Source of the DNA: Sinohyriopsis cumingii
Lineage: Eukaryota > Mollusca > Bivalvia > Unionida > Unionidae
Direction: 5' to 3'
Length of the DNA stretch: 64,000 nt
Assembly: GCA_028554795.2 (NCBI GenBank)
Contig: CM068830.1
Span: 108,823,214 to 108,887,213 of the forward strand
In this document: positions 1 to 8,800 of the stretch, piece after piece
How the letters are laid out: each line of letters starts with the position of its first letter
Position numbering within the stretch: position 1 is the first letter of the stretch
Made by a program: the position numbers and the translations under genes
Notes under the pieces: generated by a model
What the model was told of the DNA's origin: nothing
The model's database searches: none
What the model saw: the letters and a program-made list of their open reading frames with translations, nothing else

Positions 1-895
1 TCACCGTGACTTTTCCTTTGGTGAATGGAATATTTTGTCCCAAATCTACTTTTATAGCAATGTTGACCGTGTCCAAATAAGACTTACTGACAGGCAAATA
101 GTGAGGATGTACAAATTCGCGGTGGACGTGATAAGTGTTTCCACCTTCCTCGTCAGCGCTCGTGGCAGAATCCACTATGAAAGGAATGACACGCAGTAAC
201 GGTACGGAGGTGTGTCCCACCACGTTGTACTCCACCACATCGGAGTACAAAAACATCAGATTCAGTCCTTGGTTCAGTTCTACCGGGGCACGAAATAACT
301 TGCTAAAAGACTCGTTGTCGTAAACGACTGGCAATTCGTTTTTCTTGAGCATGGCCATCCTCATGTTCATGTCTCCGCCCAACATGTCAAACAATTCAGG
401 ACAAAATAAAATGGACACGATTTTACTCCCGTCAAATTTCATCAAGAAGCGACGAGCTGCTTTGTTGTATTCCATGGCGACACCTTTTTTGACACCTTCC
501 AAAGCTTTCAGAAACACGACATTAAACCTAGAGGCTATGGTGCTCACCAAATGTTGACCACTAAAATAATAGATTGGGGGAATGAACAAGTGATAGGTGG
601 TGTACTTTTGATTTTTTGTGTCAGGGGTTTTCTTGTCATATTTGCCATGGGTATCCAAGTACTGTTGCAATTGTTCGTCATAAACTTCCACATCAAAAAA
701 GTTTTGATTGGGAAGGACATTGAGGACTTTGGTCGGGTGAATGATTTCTACTAAAGCCACTTCCCAATGGGCTTCGTGATCTAATGGGATGGCCTGAGGT
801 AATTTGGCCTTGTAACAGCACAACGTGTTGTTGGGAAACACCTCCATGGAACTGTCACTAGGTAAGGTTAAGTAAAATTGGTTTTGGTAACTCAT
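1..895 (-). CDS. Penton-like minor capsid protein, 3' end outside window
   Basis: The frame is open for 298 codons from ATG at 895 to the window edge, with no stop. Residues HWEVALVEI near positions 42-50 match the WEVAL-EI motif I recognise from Polinton minor capsid (penton-like jelly-roll) proteins, and the visible end (PFTKGKVTV) matches the strand that precedes their C-terminus, so only a few residues are probably missing. The start overlaps the stop of the upstream membrane-protein frame as ATGA. The role is inferred: a pentameric vertex protein of an icosahedral capsid. Copy 2 lacks this gene because its left end is truncated. The frame looks intact. Confidence 0.75.
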   Translation of the reverse strand, partial: MSYQNQFYLTLPSDSSMEVFPNNTLCCYKAKLPQAIPLDHEAHWEVALVEIIHPTKVLNVLPNQNFFDVEVYDEQLQQYLDTHGKYDKKTPDTKNQKYTTYHLFIPPIYYFSGQHLVSTIASRFNVVFLKALEGVKKGVAMEYNKAARRFLMKFDGSKIVSILFCPELFDMLGGDMNMRMAMLKKNELPVVYDNESFSKLFRAPVELNQGLNLMFLYSDVVEYNVVGHTSVPLLRVIPFIVDSATSADEEGGNTYHVHREFVHPHYLPVSKSYLDTVNIAIKVDLGQNIPFTKGKVTV

Positions 896-1294
896 AATTC
901 CAGAGTTCTGTGGCTGTCCGAGGGGTTACTGGACGTCAGAGGCGTGTCTCCGCCCAAAATGGGGTTCTGGTTGTGGTTGTTGTTGGAGTGGTGACTGGCA
1001 CTGGCACTGGACACAAGGTTCCCGTGGTTCCCGTTCGAGGAGAATTTCAGGGAGGGATTGGGAAGCAGGTAACCGATGCAACTGCTCAATAAAATGGTCC
1101 ACAATTGTTTGTCTCCTTGTTGCAAACTCAAATTGGCGATGGCTGCCCCGATGGCAGAAAAAGACGATTTGCGTTTTAGGCACACGTTCTCCGCACCACA
1201 CCCACAAAAGTTGTTTTTGTAAATCTTGCAGAGAAGAACTAGGTCAAGGAGTGGTCGACGTAGCTGCGTCTGTGTGAAAGGGCATGATGGTCAT
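892..1294 (-). pseudogene. Small two-segment membrane protein, broken
   Basis: Alignment with copy 2 (43,622-43,968) defines a gene of about 130 codons that starts with ATG at 1294 (overlapping the integrase stop as ATGA) and ends at 892 (overlapping the penton start as ATGA). It is interrupted by an in-frame TGA at 1244-1246 and by a 23-base deletion near 1,143-1,150 relative to copy 2. Copy 2 shows a first hydrophobic segment where copy 1 has the deletion; a second (LWTILLSSCIGYLL) remains, followed by a Ser/Asn/His-rich tail. I do not recognise the family; a membrane-active or virion accessory protein is a guess. The whole interval 896-1282 has no ATG on the coding strand. Confidence 0.5.
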
Positions 1295-2400
1295 TTCTTT
1301 TTATAGTCGATGACTTGCGAAGCGTCGATCCAAGAATCAAAACTGGGTGGATATCCTTTCCAACGTACTTTGACTTCTTTGACACGTCGTTTGCCCACTT
1401 TACGGGTTATGCGTTCGAGAATGCTTTCGATGTCGTACACGTCGTCTTCTTTTTTGGTGACACGTTGTAACTCGGGTAAGTAAAGCGTTCCTTTGAGCAC
1501 TTCTCCGTTCATGTCTTCCAATTTATACACGGTAGGATGACGGCCATGCACTCGTCCAGTGACACGAAACAATTCGGTCGTCCAGTTAGGTAAGTAACCT
1601 TTGTCGAAAGTGCGTTTGGTTTTGCCAATGCGTACCCAATCTCCTACGGCCAACACTCCACTTTTCTTGGGGACAGCTCTCGTCGGGGACATACCAAACA
1701 GGCGCTCAAACACCAACACTTCGTTGTCGGGAGTCACTTCTTGCGGGGCACGTCCAATGCTTCGATGGTAAGATTGGTTGTACGCTTGCACCAGGTGCGG
1801 TAAGATGTCGATGCACTTCAGAGTGTGGTGATGCGTAAAATATTTCCACATGCGTTCTTTCAAAGTGCGTTGAAAACGTTCCACGATGCTGGATTTGGTT
1901 TCGGGATTCTCGGTGGTAAAAAAATGAATGTCACGTTTCTTTAATTCTTTTTGGAAAGCTTGGTTCAGAAATTCGGTGCCTTTGTCCGTTTGCCATCGAA
2001 GAGGGTGACGACCGCTTTGTTTCAACACCCGTTGTAGGGCTCGCACTAACTCGCTGCTCGATTTGGAAGTCAAGGGTACGACCCAGGCAAATTTGGAAAA
2101 GACGTCGATGACACAAAACAAATATTTGTAGCCGCGATTGTAGCTGGCCAAATGAGAGACATCGGCTAAATCGGCTTGCCATTGATGATCGATGCCTTCC
2201 ACTCGGGTGCGACTTCTGGCAAACTTGCGTCGAATGGGTTTGTGTAAAGTGTAGGTAGCTTGTTCTTGTAACCATCGTTGCACTTGAGGTAAACGGAGAC
2301 TTTTCAGTCGCATTTTGTCAGCACGATACAATTTTTGAACTCCTGCGTAACCTGCAGGATGCGAGGGATCGTAGTAAATGCTGGCTAACACCTTCTCCAT
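1291..2400 (-). CDS. DDE integrase with C-terminal chromodomain
   Basis: Retroviral-type (rve) integrase that would insert the element's DNA into the host genome. Counting from an upstream GTG at 2430, the catalytic triad is D87 (QADLAD), D149 (WQTDKG) and E184 (IVERF), with the canonical D-35-E spacing. An N-terminal region (AGYAGVQKLYRA...YTLHKPIRRKF) typical of Polinton integrases precedes it. A chromodomain lies near residues 331-374 (YDIESILE, WKGYPPSFDSW) and could guide the protein to methylated histone. I prefer ATG at 2400, which gives 369 aa and lies 12 bases after the stop of the preceding gene; the 2430 start is GTG. The stop overlaps the next gene's ATG. The frame is intact, unlike the copy 2 homologue. 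Confidence 0.93.
   Translation of the reverse strand: MEKVLASIYYDPSHPAGYAGVQKLYRADKMRLKSLRLPQVQRWLQEQATYTLHKPIRRKFARSRTRVEGIDHQWQADLADVSHLASYNRGYKYLFCVIDVFSKFAWVVPLTSKSSSELVRALQRVLKQSGRHPLRWQTDKGTEFLNQAFQKELKKRDIHFFTTENPETKSSIVERFQRTLKERMWKYFTHHHTLKCIDILPHLVQAYNQSYHRSIGRAPQEVTPDNEVLVFERLFGMSPTRAVPKKSGVLAVGDWVRIGKTKRTFDKGYLPNWTTELFRVTGRVHGRHPTVYKLEDMNGEVLKGTLYLPELQRVTKKEDDVYDIESILERITRKVGKRRVKEVKVRWKGYPPSFDSWIDASQVIDYKKK
1298..1305 (-). promoter_or_regulatory. TATA box inside the integrase 3' end
   Basis: TATAAAAA on the minus strand, 3 bases upstream of the membrane-protein ATG and identical in copy 2 (43,972-43,979). A transcript starting about 30 bases downstream would miss that ATG, and its first AUG would be that of the penton gene at 895. 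It overlaps lysine codons of the integrase C-terminus, so its conservation might be coding. Confidence 0.4.
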
Positions 2401-2414
2401 CTTTTTTTGGTGTG

Positions 2415-3125
2415 TTAATATGTCACCCACTCTTCTGTGATGCTACATTGGGTGGGACGAAAGGGTGGTTTAGAGACGGATTTACGTGTCCGATGGGCTA
2501 CGGGAGTAGAAGTCGAAGGTAGTGGTGGTAGAGGTGGCAATGGAATGGCTTTGGTCTTCTTTTCTTTTTTCACTTCTGGTTTCCCTTCTTTCTTTTTCAC
2601 TTCTGTCGAAGGAGGAGTGGACATCATCTTTTTAACCCAAGCTTTCATTTCTTCTCGTTGGGGTGTGGGGGACGGGGTCAACAAGGATGCTGCAATCATA
2701 CTAGAAATGGGAGCGGCTGACGGTGTTTGAAACACTTCTCGCATCTCTTCTTGCTCAGGTCTTCGTTGGGTAGCATCTCTGGTGACCCCTGGGGATGGTA
2801 GTAGTGGTGGTGGTGGTGGTGGTGGTAGTGATGATGGTGCTGGACTTTTCATCAAGGTCTTAAAATCTTTCAGAGTGGGTAGAGCTGTTTCGTCTAAAGC
2901 TTTCTGGTGAAAGAGTTGCAGTCGTTGCAAGAGTTGACCGTACTTTTGCGATTTCTCAGTTTCGGACAAATCTTGGCGATCCATCAAGGACTGCAATTCG
3001 TGTTGTAACTGGGACATCTCGCTCAAATTGGGATTGGGAGGTAAATGCGGGGTGCGTTGTTCTTGCCAACGATGGTATTCCATCCATCGTTTGTAAGGCA
3101 CTAAAGCCAGTTTTCGTCCTTCCAT
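2415..3125 (-). CDS. Proline-rich, coiled-coil protein of unknown function
   Basis: 236 codons from ATG at 3125. The N-terminus (RKLALVPYKRWMEY) resembles a start shared by unnamed Polinton proteins. Residues about 35-75 are polar and heptad-like (QLQHELQSLMDRQDLSETEK), consistent with a short coiled coil. A poly-proline run follows near residue 104, and the C-terminal third is Lys/Pro-rich. A virion-core or scaffold role is only a guess. A TATA-like GATAAAAAGG lies at 3,170-3,179 on the same strand. Copy 2 has a broken homologue at 45,087-45,780. Confidence 0.6.
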   Translation of the reverse strand: MEGRKLALVPYKRWMEYHRWQEQRTPHLPPNPNLSEMSQLQHELQSLMDRQDLSETEKSQKYGQLLQRLQLFHQKALDETALPTLKDFKTLMKSPAPSSLPPPPPPPLLPSPGVTRDATQRRPEQEEMREVFQTPSAAPISSMIAASLLTPSPTPQREEMKAWVKKMMSTPPSTEVKKKEGKPEVKKEKKTKAIPLPPLPPLPSTSTPVAHRTRKSVSKPPFRPTQCSITEEWVTY

Positions 3126-3174
3126 GGGGTTGTCAGGGGTCGATTCTGAGATCTTGGGACTTCCGAGGGCCTTT

Positions 3175-3580
3175 TTATCTTGCTCCCACCAGTCCTCCCA
3201 ACATGGTTCCCAAGACTCCTTTCAGTAAGGGACCTAACAAGAGGGGTAAAATGCCTCCACGTTGGACCAACATCTTCTTCTTTTGACGAATGGGAATTTT
3301 CTTTTGATCCATTTGGCGAAGAACGTGACGATGTTTGCCTAAGCATTGTTTCTGGTGTTTGGACAAAGGGATCATGCCTTTCAAGACGTTCAAACAACAT
3401 TCGCACACGGTATCGATGACCTCTTTGTAGGCTGATTGAATGAGTTTTTTTTCGTAGAGGTGGAGAAGCTTTGGACAGGACAGATAACATGTCCCAATGT
3501 TTGACTAAACGAGGAGGCAGTCCTTTCCTTTTCTTTCCTTGGGGTTGTTTAGAAGAGGGATGTTTTCTGGAGGGTGACAT
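3175..3580 (-). pseudogene. Small conserved basic Polinton protein, frameshifted at a homopolymer
   Basis: The gene starts with ATG at 3580 (MSPSRK) and should run through LLSKASPPLRK-like and CECCLNVLKG motifs to a basic stretch and a hydrophobic Gly/Leu tail (ILPLLLGPLLKGVLG). These motifs match a small protein repeatedly found in animal Polintons whose role is unknown; its basic, membrane-like tail suggests a virion component. Here the coding strand has eight A where copy 2 has seven (3,449-3,456), which shifts the frame; everything downstream stays open in the other frame to the stop at 3175. This is either a recent inactivation or a slippage site. Confidence 0.65.
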
Positions 3581-3622
3581 CTTCAGGAGCACCAAAACAC
3601 TGAAACCATACTTGGTCACACA

Positions 3623-3633
3623 CCTTTTTTATA
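3623..3633 (-). promoter_or_regulatory. TATA box for the small basic protein
   Basis: TATAAAAAAGG on the minus strand, about 43 bases upstream of ATG 3580. The equivalent TATA in copy 2 lies next to position 46,530 and there precedes an additional protamine-like gene. Confidence 0.5.
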
Positions 3634-4573
3634 CTGGAACGCGTCGCCACTGATTGTCTTTACGTCGTATCAACTTCAGGACAGGCATGACACGTCGTGC
3701 AGGGGTACGTAACGGACTAAATCGAGCCAGTTCTTGCTTGGACAAATCCAGTAAACTTTGTAACATGCCCGATCTCTCTTGGACTTTGATTTTGGGAGAA
3801 GGTACTTTGTGAGCAGCGGCCACTGCCGCTAAATTGGAGGGACCTGCCACTGGAGACGTTCTTGGTGTCATCAACGGAGATGTTCTTGGTGTGATCAACG
3901 TCTCCAAGTGCTCTTCAGTTCTTGGTGTCATCAACGGGGAAGTGAATGAACGTGAGGCTGCCGGAGACGCGGTCACCGCCGTGGCAGGTCGTGGTTTGCG
4001 AGTGTAAAGTTGCGTCCTGGCCGAAGTGCCTCTCTTGCGACTAGTTTTCTTTTGTGGGCTTTTCTTTTTCTGGGGACTTTTTCTCTGTTTCTCTTTCTGG
4101 GGGCTTCTTTTCTTTTTCCGAGGTGGTGTCTGGTAAGAGGAGGGTCCCGCCACTGAAGAAGTTCTCCTTGGGGACCTGGTCTTTTTCTTCTTCTTGGAGC
4201 TTCGTTTGACTTTTTTCTTGGGGAGAACTTTGGGGGCATTAGGATCCCATCTTAAGAGAGAGCGAATGATGACTCCTCCTAGAGTACCGCTCCCTCCAGG
4301 TTTGAAAATGATTTGTTTTTTGGTTTGAGTGTCGATGCGGGGATCGGCCAGTTGGGTCAAAGCGGCTTCGTTTCGATCAAAAAAGCGTTTGGTTTGATGA
4401 GGAATCTGAATGACTCCTTGGAGTAATTGACGTGCCGTCACCGTGAACCATCGTAAGACTTCTTTGAGACTAGCTTCTAAGACACGAGCTCGTGTTTGTG
4501 GATTTTTTTCTCGACTGATGCCATACAAGGCACGAATCAATTTGACGGGAAGATGCGACTTAAGGGACGTCAT
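3629..4573 (-). CDS. Long Lys/Arg/Ser/Pro-rich protein, candidate DNA-condensing core protein
   Basis: 314 codons from ATG at 4573. The first 125 residues look folded and include a glycine-rich site (IIFKPGGSGTLGG). The centre (about 125-190) is almost pure Lys/Arg/Ser/Pro, followed by repeats of the kind TSPLMTPRT, then a short ordered C-terminal stretch. The composition resembles viral core or condensing proteins such as adenovirus pVII, but no specific homology is claimed. Gly-Gly sites are what an adenain-like protease would cut, so proteolytic maturation is possible. Copy 2 keeps the C-terminal two thirds in two frames (46,569-47,433). Confidence 0.6.
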   Translation of the reverse strand: MTSLKSHLPVKLIRALYGISREKNPQTRARVLEASLKEVLRWFTVTARQLLQGVIQIPHQTKRFFDRNEAALTQLADPRIDTQTKKQIIFKPGGSGTLGGVIIRSLLRWDPNAPKVLPKKKVKRSSKKKKKTRSPRRTSSVAGPSSYQTPPRKKKRSPQKEKQRKSPQKKKSPQKKTSRKRGTSARTQLYTRKPRPATAVTASPAASRSFTSPLMTPRTEEHLETLITPRTSPLMTPRTSPVAGPSNLAAVAAAHKVPSPKIKVQERSGMLQSLLDLSKQELARFSPLRTPARRVMPVLKLIRRKDNQWRRVPV

Positions 4574-4614
4574 GTTTAAAATGTGTGTGAGACAGACGAA
4601 AAGGGTCTGAGGTT

Positions 4615-4620
4615 TTTATA
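4615..4620 (-). promoter_or_regulatory. TATA box for the long basic protein
   Basis: TATAAA on the minus strand, 42 bases upstream of ATG 4573 and downstream of the ATPase stop at 4642. Confidence 0.5.
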
Positions 4621-4641
4621 GATTTTTTCTGCGGAGTGAAA

Positions 4642-5370
4642 TTAAGTCGAGGACGGAGACGTGTACAGGACAGGCCCTCCGTCTTGGCCCCAGTGGTGAA
4701 ACAAGTGGGTACGAAATCGCAAATCCTCGGGGGTCGTAGGTTTCAAATCGACGAGTAAATAGGCGTGTGGAGTTTGAGTGGTATCGTCGTACGCCTGAGT
4801 CAGCCAAGGCGTCCCTAACTGTTTGGCTAAGACTTGCACTTGCGATTTATCTCGAGGGCTTTTAAACAAGACCACGTAATGCGCATTGAGACTGATGGTG
4901 CGATGGGCTTTACTTTGTTGAAACAAATTTTGGGTGATGTAAACGACACTGGCATTACGGTGATGCCCTTTGCGCGTGAACCACAGTTTAATTTCTTCTT
5001 CGTCTTCTCCTAGCATGTCGTCAAAAATGACCAAATGGGTTTGACAGGAGTCAGAGACGATGCCGTCGTCTTCTTTAGGAATGCCTTCCACAAACACGAT
5101 GGAATCGTCTTGACTTTCTCGCAAGAGGCTGTACGCCGATTGCCACTCTTTGTAACACCACACGATCCGCTGAGGTGGTCGATCGATCAAATGATGTTTA
5201 TGTTCGATCAAACGTCTGACGAATTCGGTTTTGCCTGAAGCGCTAGGTCCAGCAATGAGCATGTTAAAGGGATGACGAAGATACAAAGCCTCCCAACTGG
5301 CACTATCTAAGTGTTCGTCGATGACTTTGACAGTGGAGGAAGAGGGAGCAGAGACAGCAGAGGTAGCCAT
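4642..5370 (-). CDS. FtsK/HerA-type genome-packaging ATPase
   Basis: 242 codons from ATG at 5370. Walker A is GPSASGKT at residues 41-48, Walker B is LVIFDD at 113-118, and a sensor-like ITQN is at 145-148. This layout is that of the A32/FtsK-HerA packaging ATPases of Polintons, adintoviruses and other double-jelly-roll viruses, which pump DNA into the capsid. The size agrees with the family, and the frame is intact. A TATA box sits 47 bases upstream of the ATG. Copy 2 has lost the gene in a deletion whose junction is near 47,433. Confidence 0.9.
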   Translation of the reverse strand: MATSAVSAPSSSTVKVIDEHLDSASWEALYLRHPFNMLIAGPSASGKTEFVRRLIEHKHHLIDRPPQRIVWCYKEWQSAYSLLRESQDDSIVFVEGIPKEDDGIVSDSCQTHLVIFDDMLGEDEEEIKLWFTRKGHHRNASVVYITQNLFQQSKAHRTISLNAHYVVLFKSPRDKSQVQVLAKQLGTPWLTQAYDDTTQTPHAYLLVDLKPTTPEDLRFRTHLFHHWGQDGGPVLYTSPSST

Positions 5371-5416
5371 AGTGTTAGGAATGTCACTTGTGACACAAAA
5401 ACAAACAAGACGAGAG

Positions 5417-5424
5417 TTTATATA
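5417..5424 (-). promoter_or_regulatory. TATA box for the packaging ATPase
   Basis: TATATAAA on the minus strand, 47 bases upstream of the ATPase ATG. Confidence 0.55.
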
Positions 5425-5431
5425 CTTTTTT

Positions 5432-5722
5432 TCAGAACACGTTTACTGAATGTTTTAAACATGAATACAAAATACAAAAAATACATAAAAGCCAAAGGCT
5501 TAAGTACAAGGATAAACGGCACATGATAACCATCAACGTGGAATAAACAGAAGTGTCTGTACAACATGTTTTGCGTAATGTTCTGACCAGTTCTATAGGG
5601 GGTAAGGTCACACAAGTGTCCTCCCGAAAGGGTCTTTCAGGCCTGTCCACGACAGTCCTGTCCTGGGTGACTGGTTCTTCTGGTACTGTCACTAACACAG
5701 GTTGAAAAGTTGCAAGGCTCAC
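5432..5722 (-). CDS. Hypothetical 96-aa protein with C-terminal hydrophobic segment
   Basis: An open frame overlaps the 3' part of the Cys-motif gene in a different phase. It ends in a hydrophobic stretch (CRLSLYLSLWLLCIFCILYS) that could span a membrane. I do not recognise it. Copy 2 has no match because this segment is deleted there, so there is no conservation to support it and it may be a chance frame. Confidence 0.25.
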   Translation of the reverse strand: MSLATFQPVLVTVPEEPVTQDRTVVDRPERPFREDTCVTLPPIELVRTLRKTCCTDTSVYSTLMVIMCRLSLYLSLWLLCIFCILYSCLKHSVNVF

Positions 5723-5801
5723 AATCGCATTTCACTTCAGAAGCCCCATGTTTGAATTGTGCCTGTCTAAACTTGTTTTCTGTTTTTCTGAAAGTATTCA
5801 T
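5637..5801 (-). CDS. Small protein with a CDCxPC motif
   Basis: 54 codons from ATG at 5801 (MNTFRKTENKFRQAQF...CDCEPC). The first 30 residues match the start of a 78-aa frame in copy 2 (47,392-47,628) with mostly conservative changes; after CDCxPC the two diverge, and copy 1 appears shortened by a deletion. The clustered cysteines suggest metal binding or disulfides, but I do not recognise the family. A TATA box lies about 53 bases upstream in both copies, which supports a real gene. Confidence 0.5.
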   Translation of the reverse strand: MNTFRKTENKFRQAQFKHGASEVKCDCEPCNFSTCVSDSTRRTSHPGQDCRGQA

Positions 5802-5833
5802 CTTGTTCGCTCGGTCTTGGTAGTCACAATGAA

Positions 5834-8800
5834 CTATCGATCTTGCCTAGGGTTCCTTTTTATATACAGACCAATACCGACGTGTCCATACGGTAAGGTA
5901 AAATGATTGGGAAGTCGCACTCGCTTCTGGTACACGATTTGATAGACTTTTTCCAAGGGTCGACTGACGATGTGGTGAGTGGGTAAACGTACAATCTTGT
6001 TCGGTTGATAGGTGGTCACTTTAAAGTATTCATCCTCTCCGGATTGCAAGGCTTCTTTCAATACCCCAAAGTTCACCACACGACTGGTACGATAATTCAG
6101 AGTCAATCCTTTCACTTTACACGTCGTGTGCACTTCTCCTTGTGTGTCCCGGTATTCGTAACCGTACTTTTTAGGACCGCCACTGGCGAAACTTAGAATC
6201 TTGTCGTCGGGATGCTCGTCTGTCCAGGCTCCTAAACGGTCTCCTTCGATGTCAGGGTGCTGTTGACTCGGGTGATGGATGTAAATGCAACTGTTCGTGT
6301 CAAAGTACAGGACACGTTCCCCTAACAGTTCTAAAGCTTCGTACAATTTTAAGCGAGCATGAGCTGTCACGTAAGCCGCAATGATGACATTAACAAAGGG
6401 GTCGGCTTCTACAAAGTCCAGATCTTCTTCGTAATTGACCAAGATCAAATCCTCGCGAACGACGTCCACGTGTTTCACGTATTTGGTTTTGTCGTGAATC
6501 ATCTGGAAGTAGCGGGAAGGTTCTGTCAAATATTCCGTCTTGGGTAAACACGGTCGTTGTGCCATATTACCCCACAAGCAATTTAACATCACTTTGATCG
6601 CCTGCGTTTGTTTTTCTCGATGTGGTCTAAAGAGATTCCTTCTTGTTCATAGCATTTCTCTTTGAATGTCTTTTCGTCTTCGGGAGTGTGACACCAGGAA
6701 GGATAGTCGCTGGCTTCTTGTTTCAGTTTCAAAAAGGCATCCACGTAGAATGCGAAAATGCCTTTCTGACTGGGGTCACCCTTATGGTATTGTTGTGTCT
6801 TGGGGAAAGTGGCAAATTTCGTACACTTCTAACAGTTGGTATCCCATGTCCAGAGATTTGAACAATTCTACGCTGACCCACGTCCCCGTCAAGGCCCGTT
6901 CTTCCTTGGTGTGCTGACAAGGTTGGTCTTGGTTGCACGTCTCGGCACAAGTACGGCACAAACGAAACATCAGTTTGCCTTGGCAATGGTGAGGTAAGAC
7001 GGGATGGTGCAAGTCCATGGGAGGCAAAACTTTACACTTGATCAAGCCTTCGTATTGTCGAATGTTTTTCAGGTCGACGTGTTCCGTCAGCAATTGTGGG
7101 TGCCCTGCAGGAAAGTGACAATATTTGCACACGTAGGGATACAGCGAGCACACGTCAAAGTTTTTGATTTCTTCTCCTTTTTCTTTGTCGGCTTGGTACA
7201 GCAAACAGGTGGCATTGGTCCTTCCTCCGTACAAACTATCCCTCGGGTTCAGGGGGTCCATGAACTGGTAACTTTCAAGGAGGCGTTTAAATTCGGGATC
7301 GGTTTTCAAACGGTGATCGTATTCGTGTTCCCACATTTCCACCACTTGGTATCCTTCCTGTTCCAACTTTAGGCGTCGCTGACAAGTGTCCTGGTACAAG
7401 TCTTCCATGGTTCGTTGTAAAAACTGATTTTTAGTGCCACGATCAGGGTAACAGACGGGACATCCGTGAAATAAGCAACCGTTAAACTCGTACACGATCT
7501 TGGGGTTTTCTAAGTCCCAGCCATCGACCGAATACGTTCCTATGGTCTTTTCACCCCCTCCGTTGCGGGCATGCTGAATCCACTTGTCTTCCTTGTCGCA
7601 CAAGTAATGTAACCAACGTAGGCTTTGACAGAGTATTGACGTTTGACAAAGTTAGTCGTTTGAGGACTGATGACAGCCACGGTGTTTTCAGGCATGAATC
7701 GTTGTCGATACACTAAGGAACACGCTTTGGCAATGGTGCAAGCTTCTTTCAAAGGATCGACCCCTCCGTGTTCCATGAACAGTTCTCGAAATTTTCCACA
7801 GCAACGTCGTAAAATGTCCACGTCGGAACGAAAATACTTTAACATTTCTTCCTGAAAGTCGAAAGGGTCCGAGGCGTGAGCCTGGTACCAAGCGTAGAAA
7901 GCTTCTCGTTGTTCGGTACGCATGTTGTCGGGGTCGTAATAGTGAGCCTCAGGCAAATGGGGTAGAACGGCGTGTTGATTGGCTTCCGTATTGAAAAAGT
8001 GTGGAAAGTACCCTTTAGCCATTTCTGTCATTCCAAACGTTTTAGGCATTCGACTCAAAGGCATGGCCAAATAGCTATTCGAATCTTTAAACTGCACTTG
8101 CCCCACTTGCATAAAAATGATTTTGGCTCCGTTCAAAGTGACTTTAGGACGTTCGGTGCCTTGTTCCGTATAGTATCTCAAAAGAAACTGTCCATCGTAT
8201 CCGGAGAAATTGTGAGCCACTGTGGCATGACGATGACAATCTCCGTAACGTTCGATGTCCTCTTGGCTCCACGTCTTGTCGATGGGGTGTAAGACCCATT
8301 GGGCAAAATCGGCTAACGTGTTCGGTCCTCGAAAGATTTTTTCACGCCCTCCGGGAATCTTACTGCAGTGAGGGCAATGACTGAAGATAGGTTCTTGAAT
8401 GCACTTCTCGCACGCTCGATGAGCCACGCAGAAATTAGGAATGTGAATGCCAGTCTCTTGCATGCATTCAAAATTGAAAAAGATGAAATTGCCTTTCTTC
8501 TTGTGACCGTCCTCTTTCTCTGGTGGGGGTTGGTATTTTTACACGTAGCATTCGTGTTCCAAGTCCACGATGTGGTGACAAATGTGACACATTTTTTTCC
8601 TGAACGTACGTGTGCCTTGGTATTATTGGTACGTAGGCCTTGTCCACACGTAGGGCACAATCTCAGGAGTTGACAAGCACATTTCTGCTGTGAACCTTGC
8701 GTCTTCAGATGTTGTTGGTAACAGGCAGGGCTGACAAACGTGCCCAGACAAGCAGGACAATGTACTCTTTCTTGTCCTTCGCTCAGACAGGGTGGAGAGG

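Noticed and set aside
2437-2730. Plus-strand frame opposite the Pro-rich protein
   Set aside because: Shadow of the minus-strand gene; codon composition is the reverse image of Pro/Lys-rich coding.
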